A stretch of DNA of 64,000 nt, taken from contig JAGBJN010000010.1 of assembly GCA_017934475.1 (NCBI GenBank), forward strand, positions 159,611-223,610. The letters are read 5' to 3'. Position numbers and translations under genes: made by a program. This stretch comes from Clostridia bacterium (GTDB taxonomy: Bacteria > Bacillota > Clostridia > TANB77 > CAG-508). The notes under the pieces are model-generated. The model was not told where the DNA came from and searched no databases. It was given only the letters and a program-made list of their open reading frames with translations. Position 1 is the first letter of the stretch. Every line of letters begins with the position of its first letter. This document shows positions 45,401-54,161 of this stretch, piece by piece.

Positions 45401-47964
45401 TACCTGCAAAAGAGTTTGATTTAGCATTAAGAAAATTTATAGTATCTGTAAATGAAAAAGAATTAAAAAATGAAGATGGAACATATACAAGGGAGCCAGT
45501 AGTTGATACAACAAATCTAAAAGCAGGAATAAGTACTAAAGTGGGAATAACTGCAGAATATAAACATGAAAAAGAACCTGTAAATGTTTCAATTGGAGAT
45601 ATAGTTATATATGCATTACGTGTATATAATGAAGGTGATATAGATGGATATGTAAGTGAAATTACTGACCATTTACCACCACAATTAGAGTTCATAAATG
45701 ATGAATATAATGCATCATTTGGATGGACACTAGATCCAAATGATAGTTCAAAGAGAACTGTAAAAACTAAATTTCTTGCAAAAACAGAAGTTGATCCAGA
45801 AGATAACTTATTAAAAGCTTATGATGGTGGAAATAAATTAGACTATAGAGAAGTTAGAATTAAATGTAGAGTAAAACCAGTAAGTAAATTAGATAAAGTG
45901 ATAACAAATATTGCTGATATTACTGCATTTACAGACGTAAATGGAAATACAATAACTGATAGAGATTCTTGGGTAAATCCAGGAGTTACATTACCATCAG
46001 ACAATGATTTACCAGATTACATAGGTACATCAGGAAAATCAATATTAAGTGATAGAAATTATTTCTATACAGGACAACAAGATGATGATGATTTTGAAAA
46101 ATTAATATTACAAGAATTTGATTTAGCATTAAGAAAATTCATTACAAAAATAAATGAAGATACAATAAATTCAAGAGAACCAGTAGTAGATGTAAGCAAA
46201 TTAAAAAGCGGAGAATCAACTACTGCAACATATACACATCCAAAAAATCCATTAACTGTTGAAACAACAGATATAGTTGAATATACAATTCGTGTATATA
46301 ACGAAGGAGATATAGCAGGATATGCAAATGTTGTAAAAGATGATATACCAAAAGGATTACAATTCTTACCAGAAAACGAAACAAATATTGAATACAGATG
46401 GAAAATGATAGACGAAAATGGAAATGAAACAGATGATGTTTCAAAAGCAGTAGATATTATAACAGACTATCTATCAAAAGAACAAGAAATGGCAACTGGA
46501 AGAAATAATTTAATAAAAGCATATGATAATGCAAAGGATGAATTAGATTACAGAGATGTAAAAGTTGCATTTAAAGTAATTGCACCAAATACATATGAAG
46601 GTATAATAACAAATAAAGCACAAATATCAGAAGACAAAGATGAAAATGGTAGAGATGTAGAAGATAGAGATTCAACACCAGATGAATGGATTGAAGGAGA
46701 AGATGATCAAGACGTTGAACACATCAAACTATTATACTTTGATTTAGCATTAAGAAAATTCATTACAGCAGTTAATGATAAAGAAATAACAGATAGAGTG
46801 CCAGTATTCAAAATTGATGAAAATGGTAACTATGTATATGAACATACAAAAGAACCAGTTGAGGTTGAAAATAGTAATATTGTAACATATACATTAAGAA
46901 TATTTAATGAAGGTACTAAAGCAGGATATGCAAATCTAGTAAGAGATGATATTCCTGAAGGATTAGAATTTTTACCTGAAAATGAATTAAACAAAGAATA
47001 TAGATGGGTAATGATAGATGAAGATGGAAATACAACAGAAGATGTAAAAGAAGCTAAATCTATAGTTACAGATTATCTATCAATAGAACAAGAAAGAGCA
47101 ACAGGAAGAAATAATTTACTTAAAGCATTTGATAGAGACATAATGGAATCACCTGATTATAGAGATGTAAAAGTTGCATTCAGAGTAACAGAACCAAATA
47201 CATCAGACAGAATAATAATCAACCATGCACAAATATCAGAAGATAAAGATGAAAATGGAAAAGATGTTACAGATATAGATTCAACACCAGATGAATGGAT
47301 TGATGGAGAAGATGATCAAGATATTGAAAAAATAAAAGTAAAATATTTTGATTTAGCATTAAGAAAATGGGTAACTCAAGCAATCGTAATTGAAAATGGT
47401 GAAGAAACTGTAATTGAAACAGGACATAAAGCTGAAGATGATCCTGAAGAAGTTGTAAAAGTTGATCTAAAAGAAAGAAATTACAAAAATGTAGTTGTAA
47501 AATTCAGATATAGTATCAGAGTTACAAACGAAGGAGAAATCGCAGGATATTGTACAGAAATTTCTGATTACATTCCAGAAGGATTAAAATTCGTACAAGA
47601 AGATAATCCAGAATGGAGAGAAGTAGACGGAAAAATAGTCACAGATGCATTAAAAGATACATTATTACAACCAGGTGAAAGTGCAGAAGTAGAAGTATTA
47701 CTAACATGGATAAATGGAAAAGATAATTTCGGATTAAAAGTAAATACAGCAGAAATAAGCAAAGATAAAAATGATAGTGATACACCAGATATCGATTCTG
47801 TACCAAATAATAAAAAACCAGGTGAGGACGATATTGATGATGCACCAGTAATACTAACAGTAAAAACAGGTGTTGAAAATATGATGCCAGTTATAGGAAT
47901 TATAGCAGTAAGTGTAGCAATAATTGGAACAGGTGCAGTATTAATTAAAAAATATGTACTTTAA
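42424..47964 (+). CDS. giant thioester-domain surface protein with FDLALRK repeats
   Basis: 1846 residues. Signal peptide 1-~29. Residues ~45-310 are a thioester domain: C103 in ALYCLKAG and Q216/Q217 in DITQQIAIW are the pair that forms the internal Cys-Gln bond, used to bind host targets covalently. Six units of ~200 residues follow, each beginning FDLALRK (DNA at about 43735, 44785, 45414, 46115, 46737, 47346) and carrying a NEGDxAGYA... DxxP.GL phrase typical of DUF11-type stalk repeats. It ends with a membrane segment and KKYVL. Before the segment stands TVKTG, not LPxTG, so sortase anchoring is uncertain. Strong RBS GGAAGG. Confidence 0.85.
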   Translation: MKLRKGLMQILTIVSILATVLSIATISNATLYSSGSERLLKLVNPTYRPVYVNGNWVDAYSYSLGIKSTGSVKEQDMWKIYEYNKGTNGKATTVKNYANALYCLKAGPGFGSVNGSATEEKSYNVYADMKNPTSADASIINYYKNNIMASESDFTQDQKYNALIWVLDHCYVPAPSSDYGQNTEAAQKAAAYKSKLFQAAGIPNSYINDDMIDITQQIAIWYFTNNDQYKGNYVDSLGNHEGITDVWVTIKNGASTSIDDVNGPFNGRGIDLHLNDDIDKLFAYFINGGIANKNTVPLSTVTAPVQFTNTISQAEISGDYYIAGPYKLTETNSGIEYDLTASVKEGNNSISYTLLDSNKQTTSKSIKQLVGSDFYIKIPKTANLNNVVFNVTWTINQNTITYLTISGRENSEQPVAEIIPQVKSGNLTATIKYEEKIFDLALRKNISKVETNGETTTFENNGERKPNVDTTPLTSNLTTANYKHRKDPVLVETGSLVTYKLNIYNEGNIAGRATKVIDQLPTGVKFKNVVSGNFESDGTYNETTNKLTLVRKAGNTTDLAAFENGNLASETIEILCEVTALPDENDDKVLTNIAWIAEYASNEGTFTDRDSDGNIPTMPASLVTTDNGYTNNDTHELDDKNHYFVGQQDDDDFEKVKIKAVNGSYNIILVKEDKNGEQINETATFEVNGTQVTVTGRLTIVSNKTINADNVTLVDTYIIKELVPPDKYCKFDGTIKIEVYKELKDGKYVVKEIKYYVDDVEVTANRDDLKVYLNTNGNIYVEVKDYQFDLALRKFITKVQDVDVPTREPVIPEESNNKLQNGEITTVEKHHTKNPVRVQIGDTVLYKIRVYNEGDVAGYATEVTDYLPAGLTLKENSSINSKYGWRNPSGDGKTIITSYLADKLIPALTAGEEPVYEDLEIECVVNASASSSSQSLKNVAEITDDKDEKGNDVEDRDSTPKDLTEEQKRNYNPGESEKGWGYEDDDDYEELIIPAKEFDLALRKFIVSVNEKELKNEDGTYTREPVVDTTNLKAGISTKVGITAEYKHEKEPVNVSIGDIVIYALRVYNEGDIDGYVSEITDHLPPQLEFINDEYNASFGWTLDPNDSSKRTVKTKFLAKTEVDPEDNLLKAYDGGNKLDYREVRIKCRVKPVSKLDKVITNIADITAFTDVNGNTITDRDSWVNPGVTLPSDNDLPDYIGTSGKSILSDRNYFYTGQQDDDDFEKLILQEFDLALRKFITKINEDTINSREPVVDVSKLKSGESTTATYTHPKNPLTVETTDIVEYTIRVYNEGDIAGYANVVKDDIPKGLQFLPENETNIEYRWKMIDENGNETDDVSKAVDIITDYLSKEQEMATGRNNLIKAYDNAKDELDYRDVKVAFKVIAPNTYEGIITNKAQISEDKDENGRDVEDRDSTPDEWIEGEDDQDVEHIKLLYFDLALRKFITAVNDKEITDRVPVFKIDENGNYVYEHTKEPVEVENSNIVTYTLRIFNEGTKAGYANLVRDDIPEGLEFLPENELNKEYRWVMIDEDGNTTEDVKEAKSIVTDYLSIEQERATGRNNLLKAFDRDIMESPDYRDVKVAFRVTEPNTSDRIIINHAQISEDKDENGKDVTDIDSTPDEWIDGEDDQDIEKIKVKYFDLALRKWVTQAIVIENGEETVIETGHKAEDDPEEVVKVDLKERNYKNVVVKFRYSIRVTNEGEIAGYCTEISDYIPEGLKFVQEDNPEWREVDGKIVTDALKDTLLQPGESAEVEVLLTWINGKDNFGLKVNTAEISKDKNDSDTPDIDSVPNNKKPGEDDIDDAPVILTVKTGVENMMPVIGIIAVSVAIIGTGAVLIKKYVL

Positions 47965-47973
47965 TAAATAAAG

Positions 47974-48005
47974 TAGAGACGACAATATGTCGCCTCTATT
48001 TTTTT
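47974..48005 (+). terminator. terminator of the thioester protein gene
   Basis: TAGAGACGACA pairs with TGTCGCCTCTA (one mismatch), ATA loop, T run to 48005. Confidence 0.88.
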
Positions 48006-48116
48006 AAATGCTAATTTATAAAAAATTAAAAACTACAAATTTTAATTCTCTCTATTGATAAAAAAAATATGTAATGATAAAATATTTATTAATAAAATAA
48101 TGAAGGGAGAAAACAA

Positions 48117-50109
48117 ATGAAAAACTTACGGAAATAAGGGAATTACACTTATAGCTCTTGTAATAACAATCATAATTTTACTTATTTTAGCTGGTGTAAC
48201 TATAGGGCTTTTATTGGGTGACAATGGCATAATTGACAGAGGAATAGAAGCAAGATTTAAATCTAATCTTTCTCAAGTTGAAGATAAAGTTCTACTTTAT
48301 TGGTCTGATAAAGAAGCAGAAGCCATTCTTCTTGGAACTAATCCAAACGTGTATGAAAAATTGCCTATTATTACAGAAGGTGACAATGAAAGTACTGTAG
48401 ATAAAAGTGAATTTAAAGAAACTTTGATTACTGAAATACTTGAGTTTAGTGGAAAAGATGACGTTGAGGATGTTAATCTATATCAAATAGATAAAACAAA
48501 AGTAGATTATGATAGCGGACATACATATATACTTGATATAGATAAACTTGAAGTCTATGATGTTGAAGGAGAAAAATTTCGTGGTAAAATGCATCATACT
48601 TTGAGAGGTTTGGGAGTTGTAGGAGAAGATGAAGAAGAGGTAGAAGCAGATACTCCAATACCAGAACAACCACCAGAAATTACAATGGATGGAGATATAG
48701 GATGGCTTAAACCAAATGTATCAGGATATAATAGACATTATGCGTATTTAGCATATTACAACAAAGATAATATGGATGATGTAAAATATATAACCACTTC
48801 AGACTACATAGATCCAACAAAGTATAATAAAAACAATAAAATAGAAGAAGATTCAAAAACATATGTATTAGATGGATATAAAGATACAATGTGGGCAAAT
48901 CTTAAGTCAACAGGAAATGGACTTGAAACATGGTGGGTATGGATACCAAGATATGCATATAAAATACAAGGAACAAGTTCAAATCCAGCAATAGATACAG
49001 TATTTATTGATATGAACAATAATCCAATAGGATCAAGATATGAAGGAAAATATACTGTAAATAGTGATGGAACGATAACAATAAATGAAGAAACATATAT
49101 AATTCATCCATGTTTTACAAAAGTTGATGAAAAAGGAAATACAGTACAGCTTCAAGGTATTTGGATGAGTAAATATGAACCAACTTCAACAGCAAATGCA
49201 AATCATAACTTAGATTCTGGTGAGTGTTATGCACCAGATATGACAGGATTTGATAAAAATAGTACATATATAGAATTATATGATAGTGAAACAGGAGAAT
49301 TTACATCAGAAGTAAAACTAGCGAATGCAGATTTAAAAACAATAAATCAAAATAGTGAGTGGTATGATTACAAAAGTAAAATTTGGGCAAATGTAAAAAC
49401 AAATGCAAATGGTGCAGAATGTTGGTGGGTATGGATACCAAGATATGCATATAGTACAGTACCTGCAGAACAAGAAATAGAAGTAATATTTGTAGATACA
49501 AAAAATAGACCATATGACAAAGAAGAATATGGAAGTGTTCTTCCAAAAGGATTAACTGTTCATCCTTGTTTTAGTGTAAAAGGTGAAAATGGGAAAACAA
49601 AGGAATTAAAAGGAATATGGGTAAGCAAATATGAACCAATAAATACAAATAATGCAGATTTAAATGCAACAGCTGGTGAATGCTTAGCACCAAATATGAC
49701 TGGATTTGATGCAGACAATACATATATAGAGTTATATAACAGTGAAACAGGCGAATTTACATCAGAAGTTAAGCTTGCAGATGCAAATTTAACAACGATA
49801 AACGATTCAAAACAATGGTATAATTATTCAGAAAAAATTTGGGCAAATGTAAAAACAACTGCAAATGGTCTGGAATGCTGGTGGGTATGGGTACCAAGGT
49901 ATGCATATAGTGCTAGCCAAGCCGGAGGAGAAATGGATGTTGTATTTGTAGGATTAGACAATAAACCTATAGACAAAACAAATTATGGAAAAGATTTAAA
50001 ATCTGGTATGACAGTTCACCCTTGTTTTACAAAAACAGATGAAAACGGAAATACGGTTGAGCTTTCAGGAATATGGATGAGTAAATACGAACCAACTTGG
50101 GTTAATTAA
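48117..50109 (+). pseudogene. pilin-like secreted repeat protein, frameshifted at the start
   Basis: A good start (GGGAG at 48105-48109, ATG 48117) reads only six codons to TAA. One frame over, from 48121, runs GNKGITLIALVITIIILLIL, a type IV prepilin-like leader with G before ITLIAL. That frame continues without break to 50109. An A5 run after ATG is one A too long (or two too short). Codons before 48214 are therefore real coding. The body has three repeats (~225-330, ~390-490, ~545-631) each with WWVWIPRYAY, HPCF and GIWMSKYEP. Pseudogene, phase-variable start or sequence error cannot be told apart here. Confidence 0.7.
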
Positions 50110-50134
50110 AAAATTAAACGAAGGAGAGATAAAT

Positions 50135-50845
50135 ATGAAATTAAAGTATTTAATTAGAATTTTAATTGTTGTTATATTGTTTTTTACTATACAAAGTATA
50201 ATTTTTATATCAAAAAGTAATGCAGCAATAGAAAGTAAACTTGGAACAATTGGTAGTAAGGGACAAACAAATATTATAGTAAATAATTCATTTCAATATT
50301 GTTATGATATGAGATATCCAACATCTAGTTTAGGAAATAATAGCTTAGATCCACATTTAGCAACAGCGAAAGATTGGGGTGGAGTTGCATATTTAGCATT
50401 AAGCAGTTATGGAGCTGTAAAAAGTGAAAGTGGCCCATCAATAAGATATCCTGGAGGTTATAATTATTTCACTACAACTGGAAATAACACTGGTGTGTTT
50501 AATATGGGATATGACCATTGGGGAACAAGACGAGTACAAACAGCAAGTTATTTAGAAGGATCAGAGGCAAATGAATATAACTCAAAATTATATTTATCAT
50601 CAAATAGTAGATTAGTAGATGTAATAAGTACAACTAATGATGCAGAACATACAAAAGGTATGGCATTTGCAGAAACAAGTGGATGGTATAATGCAGGAAC
50701 AACATATCCTGATAGTGCAAGAGCAATAGGATTAAGAAGTGGAGTATTTGGTTATTGGGCCGGAGGTGGCGGAAATAACTATTCAACTCAAGGAAGTGGA
50801 CAAGCAGATGGAAGTACAACTTATCGTCCAGTAATATGGAACTAA
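50135..50845 (+). CDS. secreted protein of unknown function
   Basis: 236 residues. A signal peptide or signal anchor spans ~1-30 (ending SNAAIES). The mature part is rich in Y, G, S and N (NTGVFNMGYDHWGTRRV) and looks like a beta-sheet surface domain. GAAGGAG precedes the ATG. It lies 25 bp after the pilin-like gene and ends in a terminator. No family recognised. Confidence 0.7.
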   Translation: MKLKYLIRILIVVILFFTIQSIIFISKSNAAIESKLGTIGSKGQTNIIVNNSFQYCYDMRYPTSSLGNNSLDPHLATAKDWGGVAYLALSSYGAVKSESGPSIRYPGGYNYFTTTGNNTGVFNMGYDHWGTRRVQTASYLEGSEANEYNSKLYLSSNSRLVDVISTTNDAEHTKGMAFAETSGWYNAGTTYPDSARAIGLRSGVFGYWAGGGGNNYSTQGSGQADGSTTYRPVIWN

Positions 50846-50853
50846 AAATTAAC

Positions 50854-50884
50854 AAAAGTAAGGAAATTTTCCTTGCTTTTTTGT
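50854..50884 (+). terminator. terminator of the 48117-50845 unit
   Basis: AAAAG-T-AAGGAA pairs with TTCCTT-G-CTTTT, then a T run. Confidence 0.8.
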
Positions 50885-50894
50885 TACTTTTTTA

Positions 50895-50923
50895 TTTACT
50901 TTAAAAAGTGCATATGCTATAAT
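50895..50923 (+). promoter_or_regulatory. extended -10 promoter
   Basis: TTTACT (50895-50900), 17-bp spacer, TATAAT (50918-50923) with TGC before it. Confidence 0.65.
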
Positions 50924-50976
50924 CTAGTATAAGTAAAAACAGGCGTTGTTACCAAAGAAAAATATGGGGTGAAAAT

Positions 50977-51939
50977 ATGAATCAGATATTATATGTAAAT
51001 ACAGAAAAACAAAAAGGAGGACCACTAGATATAAAAGTGGTACTTAGAATTTTTGCGGTTGTAATAATTGTATTTGGAATGATATTAATTGGAAAATCAG
51101 CATATGCGATGTTTAATAAAGCAGAAGATGTAAGTACAAGCATTCCGTCAGTAGAAATTACTCAACAGGGAAGCAAACTAAAAATAAATGTTACACACGA
51201 CAAACAAATTGATAAGATAACTTACATGTGGAATAATCAAAGTCCTGAAACAGTATTACAAGGAAAAGGAAGAAATAATATAGAAGAACTAATTGATTTG
51301 CCATTAGGTACAAATATTCTTAACTTAAAAGTTATAGATATAAATGGTAAAACAACAGCATATAATAAACAATATGTATTAGAAAATGGTGATGTTACAG
51401 CTCCTGAAATAGAATTTGAACAAGATGGTTCAAAAGTAAAAATTATAGCTAGAGACGAAACAGCTCTTGACTATATGGAATACTATTGGAATGAAGAGGA
51501 TCCTACAAAAGTTTCAGCAACTAATTTATCACCAAAACAAGTAGAAGAAAGAGTTCAAATATTAAAAGGAGTCAATACTTTATATATCGTAGCAGTTGAC
51601 AAAGCAGGAAATAAAACAGTAAAAGATCAACCATATAAAGGTGCAACAAAACCTACAGTAAATCTTACATTAGATGGTACGGCAGTAGTTATGAAAATAT
51701 CAGATGCAGAAGGAATACAAAGGCTAGAGTACGAATTAAACGGAACATTATATTCAACAGATCCACAAAATACTGGTGAACCATTATATGCTGCAAATTC
51801 AGATAACAGTGATACAAAAACAGTTTTAAAAGAATTTGAGTATAAACAAGAATTAGCAAGTGGAGCAAATAAATTAGTAGTAAGAGTATATAATATAAGT
51901 GGACTAATGACTGAAACAACAATGGAACCAACAATTTAA
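50977..51939 (+). CDS. membrane-anchored protein with Ig-like domains
   Basis: 320 residues. A basic N-terminus and one membrane segment (~22-44) precede three beta-sandwich-like repeats (~55-135, ~140-220, ~225-318), each with a VxIxDxxG...-type pattern (IVAVDKAGNKT). The fold suits an extracytoplasmic stalk. GGGGTG precedes the ATG. Function unknown; it heads a run with the CmpB-like, GGDEF and DUF2752 genes. Confidence 0.7.
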   Translation: MNQILYVNTEKQKGGPLDIKVVLRIFAVVIIVFGMILIGKSAYAMFNKAEDVSTSIPSVEITQQGSKLKINVTHDKQIDKITYMWNNQSPETVLQGKGRNNIEELIDLPLGTNILNLKVIDINGKTTAYNKQYVLENGDVTAPEIEFEQDGSKVKIIARDETALDYMEYYWNEEDPTKVSATNLSPKQVEERVQILKGVNTLYIVAVDKAGNKTVKDQPYKGATKPTVNLTLDGTAVVMKISDAEGIQRLEYELNGTLYSTDPQNTGEPLYAANSDNSDTKTVLKEFEYKQELASGANKLVVRVYNISGLMTETTMEPTI

Positions 51940-51955
51940 TACAGAAAGGGGATAT

Positions 51956-51982
51956 ATGTTAATTTATAACATATACAGATAA
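51956..51982 (+). CDS. possible nine-codon leader ORF (uORF)
   Basis: AAAGGGG, ATG at 51956, MLIYNIYR and stop at 51980-51982, one base before the start of the CmpB-like gene, which has no ribosome binding site of its own. This looks like translational coupling. Confidence 0.35.
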   Translation: MLIYNIYR

Positions 51983-51983
51983 A

Positions 51984-52793
51984 ATGAACACTGATATAAT
52001 TTTATATTTTATAGCATACTTCATATTATATTCTTTTGCAGGTTGGTTATTAGAATCAGTATCAAAATCAGTTATGGAAAAGAAATTAGTAAATAGTGGC
52101 TTCTTAACAGGGCCACTTTGTCCTATATATGGATTTGGTGCAGTTATAATGATGTTATGCTTATCATTCTTAAAAGACAAGCCAATATTATTATTTTTCG
52201 CAGCATTTTTTATACTATCAATATGGGAATATATAGTTGGAGTTGTGTTAGAAAAATTATTTAAAACAAAATATTGGGATTATTCACATTTAAAATTTAA
52301 TATACAAGGTAGAGTGTGTTTAAAAAATTCAATATATTGGGGATTACTTGGAGTAGCATTTATATGCTTTGTCCAACCTTTTGTAGAAAGCTATATGGTA
52401 CAGGTTCCAAAGGATATATTACTTTATGTAGATATAACAGCAATGATAATTTTTGTTATAGATATAGTAATAAGTGTAACAACCATGTCTAGTTTTAATA
52501 CAGCAATTAACAAAATCAATGAGCTAGGAGATAATATTAAAGAAAAAATAGCTGAATTAAAAAGCACAAGAGGAAAACATAAAGATGATGATGTAAAATT
52601 ACAAAGAAAAAATACTATAAAAGTTATAAGACAATTAAGATTTAAACAAGCAAAACTTAAATTAAAAATGTATAAACAAGCTAATAGACTAAAAAAAGCA
52701 TTCCCAAGTATGAAGTCAGAAACAATATCAAATTTTTTAAACCAAAAGTTTGACCTAAAAAAATTAAAAGATAATTTGAAAAATAAGGAGTAG
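51984..52793 (+). CDS. CmpB-type putative membrane protein (ABC transporter type IV family)
   Basis: 269 residues. About five membrane segments in the first 155 residues carry the family phrases FAGWLLESVSKSV and SGFLTGPLCPIYGFG; the last 90 residues are a basic helical tail. The Pfam name is ABC_trans_CmpB, but true transport is not shown. No ribosome binding site lies directly before the ATG; initiation may depend on the short upstream ORF. Confidence 0.82.
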   Translation: MNTDIILYFIAYFILYSFAGWLLESVSKSVMEKKLVNSGFLTGPLCPIYGFGAVIMMLCLSFLKDKPILLFFAAFFILSIWEYIVGVVLEKLFKTKYWDYSHLKFNIQGRVCLKNSIYWGLLGVAFICFVQPFVESYMVQVPKDILLYVDITAMIIFVIDIVISVTTMSSFNTAINKINELGDNIKEKIAELKSTRGKHKDDDVKLQRKNTIKVIRQLRFKQAKLKLKMYKQANRLKKAFPSMKSETISNFLNQKFDLKKLKDNLKNKE

Positions 52794-52795
52794 TT

Positions 52796-53740
52796 ATGTT
52801 ACAAGAGATATATTTAATTGATGAAAATCCAGAATTAAAAGAAACTCTTAAAAGAATATTTAAAAGCGATAAAGGTTATCGCTTTACAAGTGTTGCAACA
52901 GATAAGTTAGAAACAGCATTAAAAAACATACCTTCACTTATTATAATAAATGAAGATAATGTAAAAGAAGATGTTGTAGAAATATGCAAAAAAATAAAAG
53001 AAGATGAAGATAATACAATTACTCCTGTTATTATCCTTTCATCAAATAGAGACCATGCAAGAAGAATAGCAATGCTTTCTCTTGGAATTTCTCATTACAT
53101 AATTAATCCTATAGATGAAGAATATATTTACTATACAATAAAAAATATATTAAATTTAATCTATATAAATAGAAGAGTAAGCCCACTTACAGGTTTGCCT
53201 GGAAATGTACAAATACAAGCGGAAATAAAGAAAAGATTTTTAACTAAAGAAACATTTGCAATGATGTACATAGACTTAGATAATTTCAAAGCATATAATG
53301 ATATATATGGTTTTCTTAAAGGCGATGAAATAATAAAATTTACTGCAAAAACAATATTAAATAATATACATGTTGATGAATATGAAAATACATTTGTAGG
53401 ACATATTGGTGGAGATGATTTTGTTGCAATTGTACCAGAAGCAGATTATGATAATATTTGTCAAAACATTATAGCAGACTTTGATGCAAATGTTGTGAAG
53501 TATTTTACAGAAGAGGATGCAGAAAAAGGATATATAGAAGTAGAAAACAGAAAAGGTGTTTTAGAACAATTTCCACTTACATCAATTTCAATTGGTGTAG
53601 TAGAAGTAGAAAAAGGAAGATTTGCTAATATACTTGAGATTGGAGAAGCGGGAGCAGGAGTTAAGCATTTAGCAAAAACTATTTCAGGAAGCACATATGT
53701 AATAGATAGAAGAAAATATAATGAAGAGGAAGAAAAGTAG
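52796..53740 (+). CDS. GGDEF protein with degenerate receiver domain
   Basis: 314 residues. The N-terminal ~120 residues fold like a response-regulator receiver, but the phosphoacceptor site reads LIIINEDN and the usual lysine site HYIINPID, so both key residues look replaced. The second half is a GGDEF domain with LTGLPGN, DLDNFKAYND and GHIGGDDFVAI. GGDDF is a near-consensus active site, so cyclic-di-GMP synthesis is possible. The ATG is 2 bp after the previous stop. Confidence 0.85.
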   Translation: MLQEIYLIDENPELKETLKRIFKSDKGYRFTSVATDKLETALKNIPSLIIINEDNVKEDVVEICKKIKEDEDNTITPVIILSSNRDHARRIAMLSLGISHYIINPIDEEYIYYTIKNILNLIYINRRVSPLTGLPGNVQIQAEIKKRFLTKETFAMMYIDLDNFKAYNDIYGFLKGDEIIKFTAKTILNNIHVDEYENTFVGHIGGDDFVAIVPEADYDNICQNIIADFDANVVKYFTEEDAEKGYIEVENRKGVLEQFPLTSISIGVVEVEKGRFANILEIGEAGAGVKHLAKTISGSTYVIDRRKYNEEEEK

Positions 53741-53744
53741 TTAC

Positions 53745-54125
53745 ATGAAAAAAAAAATAAAACTTATGATAAAAGTAGAACTATTAATAGTAGTTTTACT
53801 TTTAATTGTATTTATGGTAGTAAAAACAGGTTTGGTATATCTAATGCCACCTTGCATAATAAATAGTACATTTGGAATATTATGCCCATCATGCCAGGGA
53901 ACAAGATGTGTTATGAATTTTGTACATGGAAACTTTTTAGAAAGTTTCCTATATCATCCTATTTTTTTTATAACAATAATATATTTGTTTTTGGTTAATA
54001 TATTATTTATAGTTAATTCATTTAGAAAAAAAGAAATATTAACTTTTTTATATCCTAAAACAAAATTCTGGTTAGGGTATACAGTAATAATACTTATATT
54101 TACAGTATGTAGAAATATATGGTAA
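53745..54125 (+). CDS. DUF2752 membrane protein
   Basis: 126 residues with three membrane segments. LCPSCQGTRCVMNFVHGNF is the DUF2752 signature (CxxCxGTR). Function unknown. ATG 53745 lies just after the GGDEF stop; the in-frame start at 53721 would overlap it. Confidence 0.8.
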   Translation: MKKKIKLMIKVELLIVVLLLIVFMVVKTGLVYLMPPCIINSTFGILCPSCQGTRCVMNFVHGNFLESFLYHPIFFITIIYLFLVNILFIVNSFRKKEILTFLYPKTKFWLGYTVIILIFTVCRNIW

Positions 54126-54129
54126 AAGT

Positions 54130-54158
54130 AAAAGACACCACATAATGTGGTGTCTTTT
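54130..54158. terminator. bidirectional terminator
   Basis: 14-bp perfect stem AAAAGACACCACAT (54130-54143) with 54145-54158; T run on both strands. Confidence 0.92.
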
Positions 54159-54161
54159 ATG

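Noticed and set aside
48880-50109. Diversity-generating retroelement target
   Set aside because: The repeats look lectin-like, but there is no reverse transcriptase or template repeat in the window.
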